Translations under genes and position numbers: made by a program
Notes under the pieces: generated by a model
The model's database searches: none
Told to the model about the DNA's origin: nothing
Seen by the model: only the letters and a program-made list of their open reading frames with translations
Part shown: piece after piece, positions 63,035 to 64,000 of the stretch
How positions within the stretch are numbered: position 1 is the first letter of the stretch
Layout of the letters: each line of letters opens with the position of its first letter
Source of the DNA: Sphingomonas sp.
GTDB taxonomy: Bacteria > Pseudomonadota > Alphaproteobacteria > Sphingomonadales > Sphingomonadaceae
DNA length: 64,000 nt
Assembly (NCBI RefSeq): GCF_017304615.1
Contig: NZ_JAFKLZ010000001.1
Span: forward strand, 62,001 to 126,000
Reading direction: 5' to 3'

Positions 63035-64000
63035 TCAGTATTTGCTGAGTTCGACCGGCAGCTTGCGATAACCGTGGACGAAACAGGCGGACACGCGCTC
63101 CGGCTCGCCGACCACGTTCACGCGCATGCGGCGCTTGGCCATTTCCTCCAGCAGAACGCTGACCTGCAATTCGGCGAGGCGCGCGCCGACGCAGCGGTGG
63201 ATGCCGTGCCCGAACGCCAGGTGGCGCCGCGCATTGGGGCGATCGACCTGAATGTCGTCGGCGTTGTCGCCGAACACGCTCGCGTCGCGATTGGCCGATA
63301 GATACCACAGGGCCAGCTTGTCGCCCGCCTTGATGAGCTGGCCTTCGAGTTCATGATCCTGCGTCGCGGTGCGGCGCATATGCGCGAGCGGGGTCTGCCA
63401 GCGGATGATTTCCTGGACCGTATTGGCGATCAGCGACGGGTCGCCCTCCACCTTGGCGCGCTCGTCGGGAAATTTGTCGAGGCCATAGGCGATCGCGCTC
63501 ATCGTGTTGCGCGTCGTGTCGTTGCCGCCGACGATCAGCAGGATCAGGTTCCCCAGGAATTCGTACTGGTCCATTTCCGACATCGCGTCCGAATGGATCA
63601 TCATGCTGATGAGGTCGGGGGTGGGTTCCTTGCCGACCTTCTGGTTCCACAGATTGCCGAAATAGGCCCCGCACTCGAACATGTGCTTCAGGCGTTCCTC
63701 ACGCAGTTCGGGCGTCTTCACCAGTTCGATATCGCCCGCCCAGTCGGACCAGAAGGTCAGCTTGCGCCGGTCCTCCCACGGGAAATCGAAAAGGATCGCC
63801 AGCATCTGCGTGGTCAGTTCGATCGACACGGTATCGACCCAATCGAACTCCCTGCCATATTCGAGACTGTCGAGAATCTCTGCGGTGCGGCGGACAATGT
63901 CGTCCTTCATCCGCACCATCTCGCTCGGCGTGAAGGCGGGGGCGACGGTACGACGCTGGCCGGTGTGTTTCGGCCGATCCATCGCGATGAACATCGGCAT
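63035..64000 (-). CDS. cytochrome P450, CYP153-like (5' part outside window)
   Basis: Haem monooxygenase; the 321 residues seen are the C-terminal part and the N-terminus lies beyond the right edge. FIAMDRPKHTGQRRTVAP and WVDTVSIELTTQMLAILFDFPWEDRRKLTFWSD resemble CYP153 alkane hydroxylases. The oxygen-activation helix is VGGNDTTRNTMSA, ExxR is EIIRW and the haem-ligand Cys is in FGHGIHRCVGARLAE. Its usual ferredoxin and reductase partners are not adjacent here. Confidence 0.92.
   Translation of the reverse strand: MPMFIAMDRPKHTGQRRTVAPAFTPSEMVRMKDDIVRRTAEILDSLEYGREFDWVDTVSIELTTQMLAILFDFPWEDRRKLTFWSDWAGDIELVKTPELREERLKHMFECGAYFGNLWNQKVGKEPTPDLISMMIHSDAMSEMDQYEFLGNLILLIVGGNDTTRNTMSAIAYGLDKFPDERAKVEGDPSLIANTVQEIIRWQTPLAHMRRTATQDHELEGQLIKAGDKLALWYLSANRDASVFGDNADDIQVDRPNARRHLAFGHGIHRCVGARLAELQVSVLLEEMAKRRMRVNVVGEPERVSACFVHGYRKLPVELSKY

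Overview
The window reads as a chromosome segment of a GC-rich alphaproteobacterium, most likely a Sphingomonas-type sphingomonad. Supporting signs are a PEPxxWA-CTERM protein, a TorF-type porin, an Mpl/LdcA pair, a 3-TM holin of the gene-transfer-agent type, NADP-malic enzyme fused to a phosphotransacetylase-like domain, and many small proteins of sphingomonad type. The assignment rests on protein resemblance recalled from families, not on a search.

Two zones are visible. Zone 1 (1 to about 22,640) is accessory DNA and looks like the tRNA-proximal part of a genomic island. It ends at a tRNA-Tyr gene (22639-22725, minus) whose 3' end faces a P4-type integrase, an integrase-coupled accessory gene and an AlpA-like excisionase. 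The other end was not found and probably lies left of the window. The cargo is mostly stress and repair functions: an orphan GroEL without GroES in a cluster with three small proteins, a cold-shock protein, an MreB paralogue (frameshifted), a spermidine-synthase-like gene (frameshifted), a DUF2384-like gene with no visible toxin, a KatE-type catalase followed by a phasin-like gene, an RsbQ-like hydrolase overlapping a PAS histidine kinase with a convergent single-domain response regulator, a short tyrosine recombinase, and a complete Hen1-Pnkp RNA repair operon. Together these suggest a module for protein, oxidative and RNA damage.

Zone 2 (22,640-64,000) is core-like and denser in genes: an M28 peptidase and rlmB; ferredoxin, AlkA-type glycosylase, DUF2147, mntH; the holin, a PEP-CTERM protein and a Yip1 protein; hslVU; two paralogous secreted proteins; a gloA-nitronate monooxygenase-gloB operon; a TPR protein and hydrolases; a membrane protein/Xre/hydrolase operon with repeated operators; mpl and ldcA; thrS behind a threonine-rich leader peptide; torF, infC (probable AUC start), glnD, an HTH protein, mutS, maeB, an aspartic protease; an SDR/acyl-CoA dehydrogenase/SDR/GPH transporter group; a CHAP protein, msrB, and a partial CYP153-like P450 at the right edge.

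The points most worth following are the threonine leader-peptide attenuator ahead of thrS, the tRNA-Tyr stress island carrying RNA repair and an orphan GroEL, the RsbQ/PAS-kinase pair, and three single-base frameshifts in otherwise intact genes, which may be assembly errors or real mutations.
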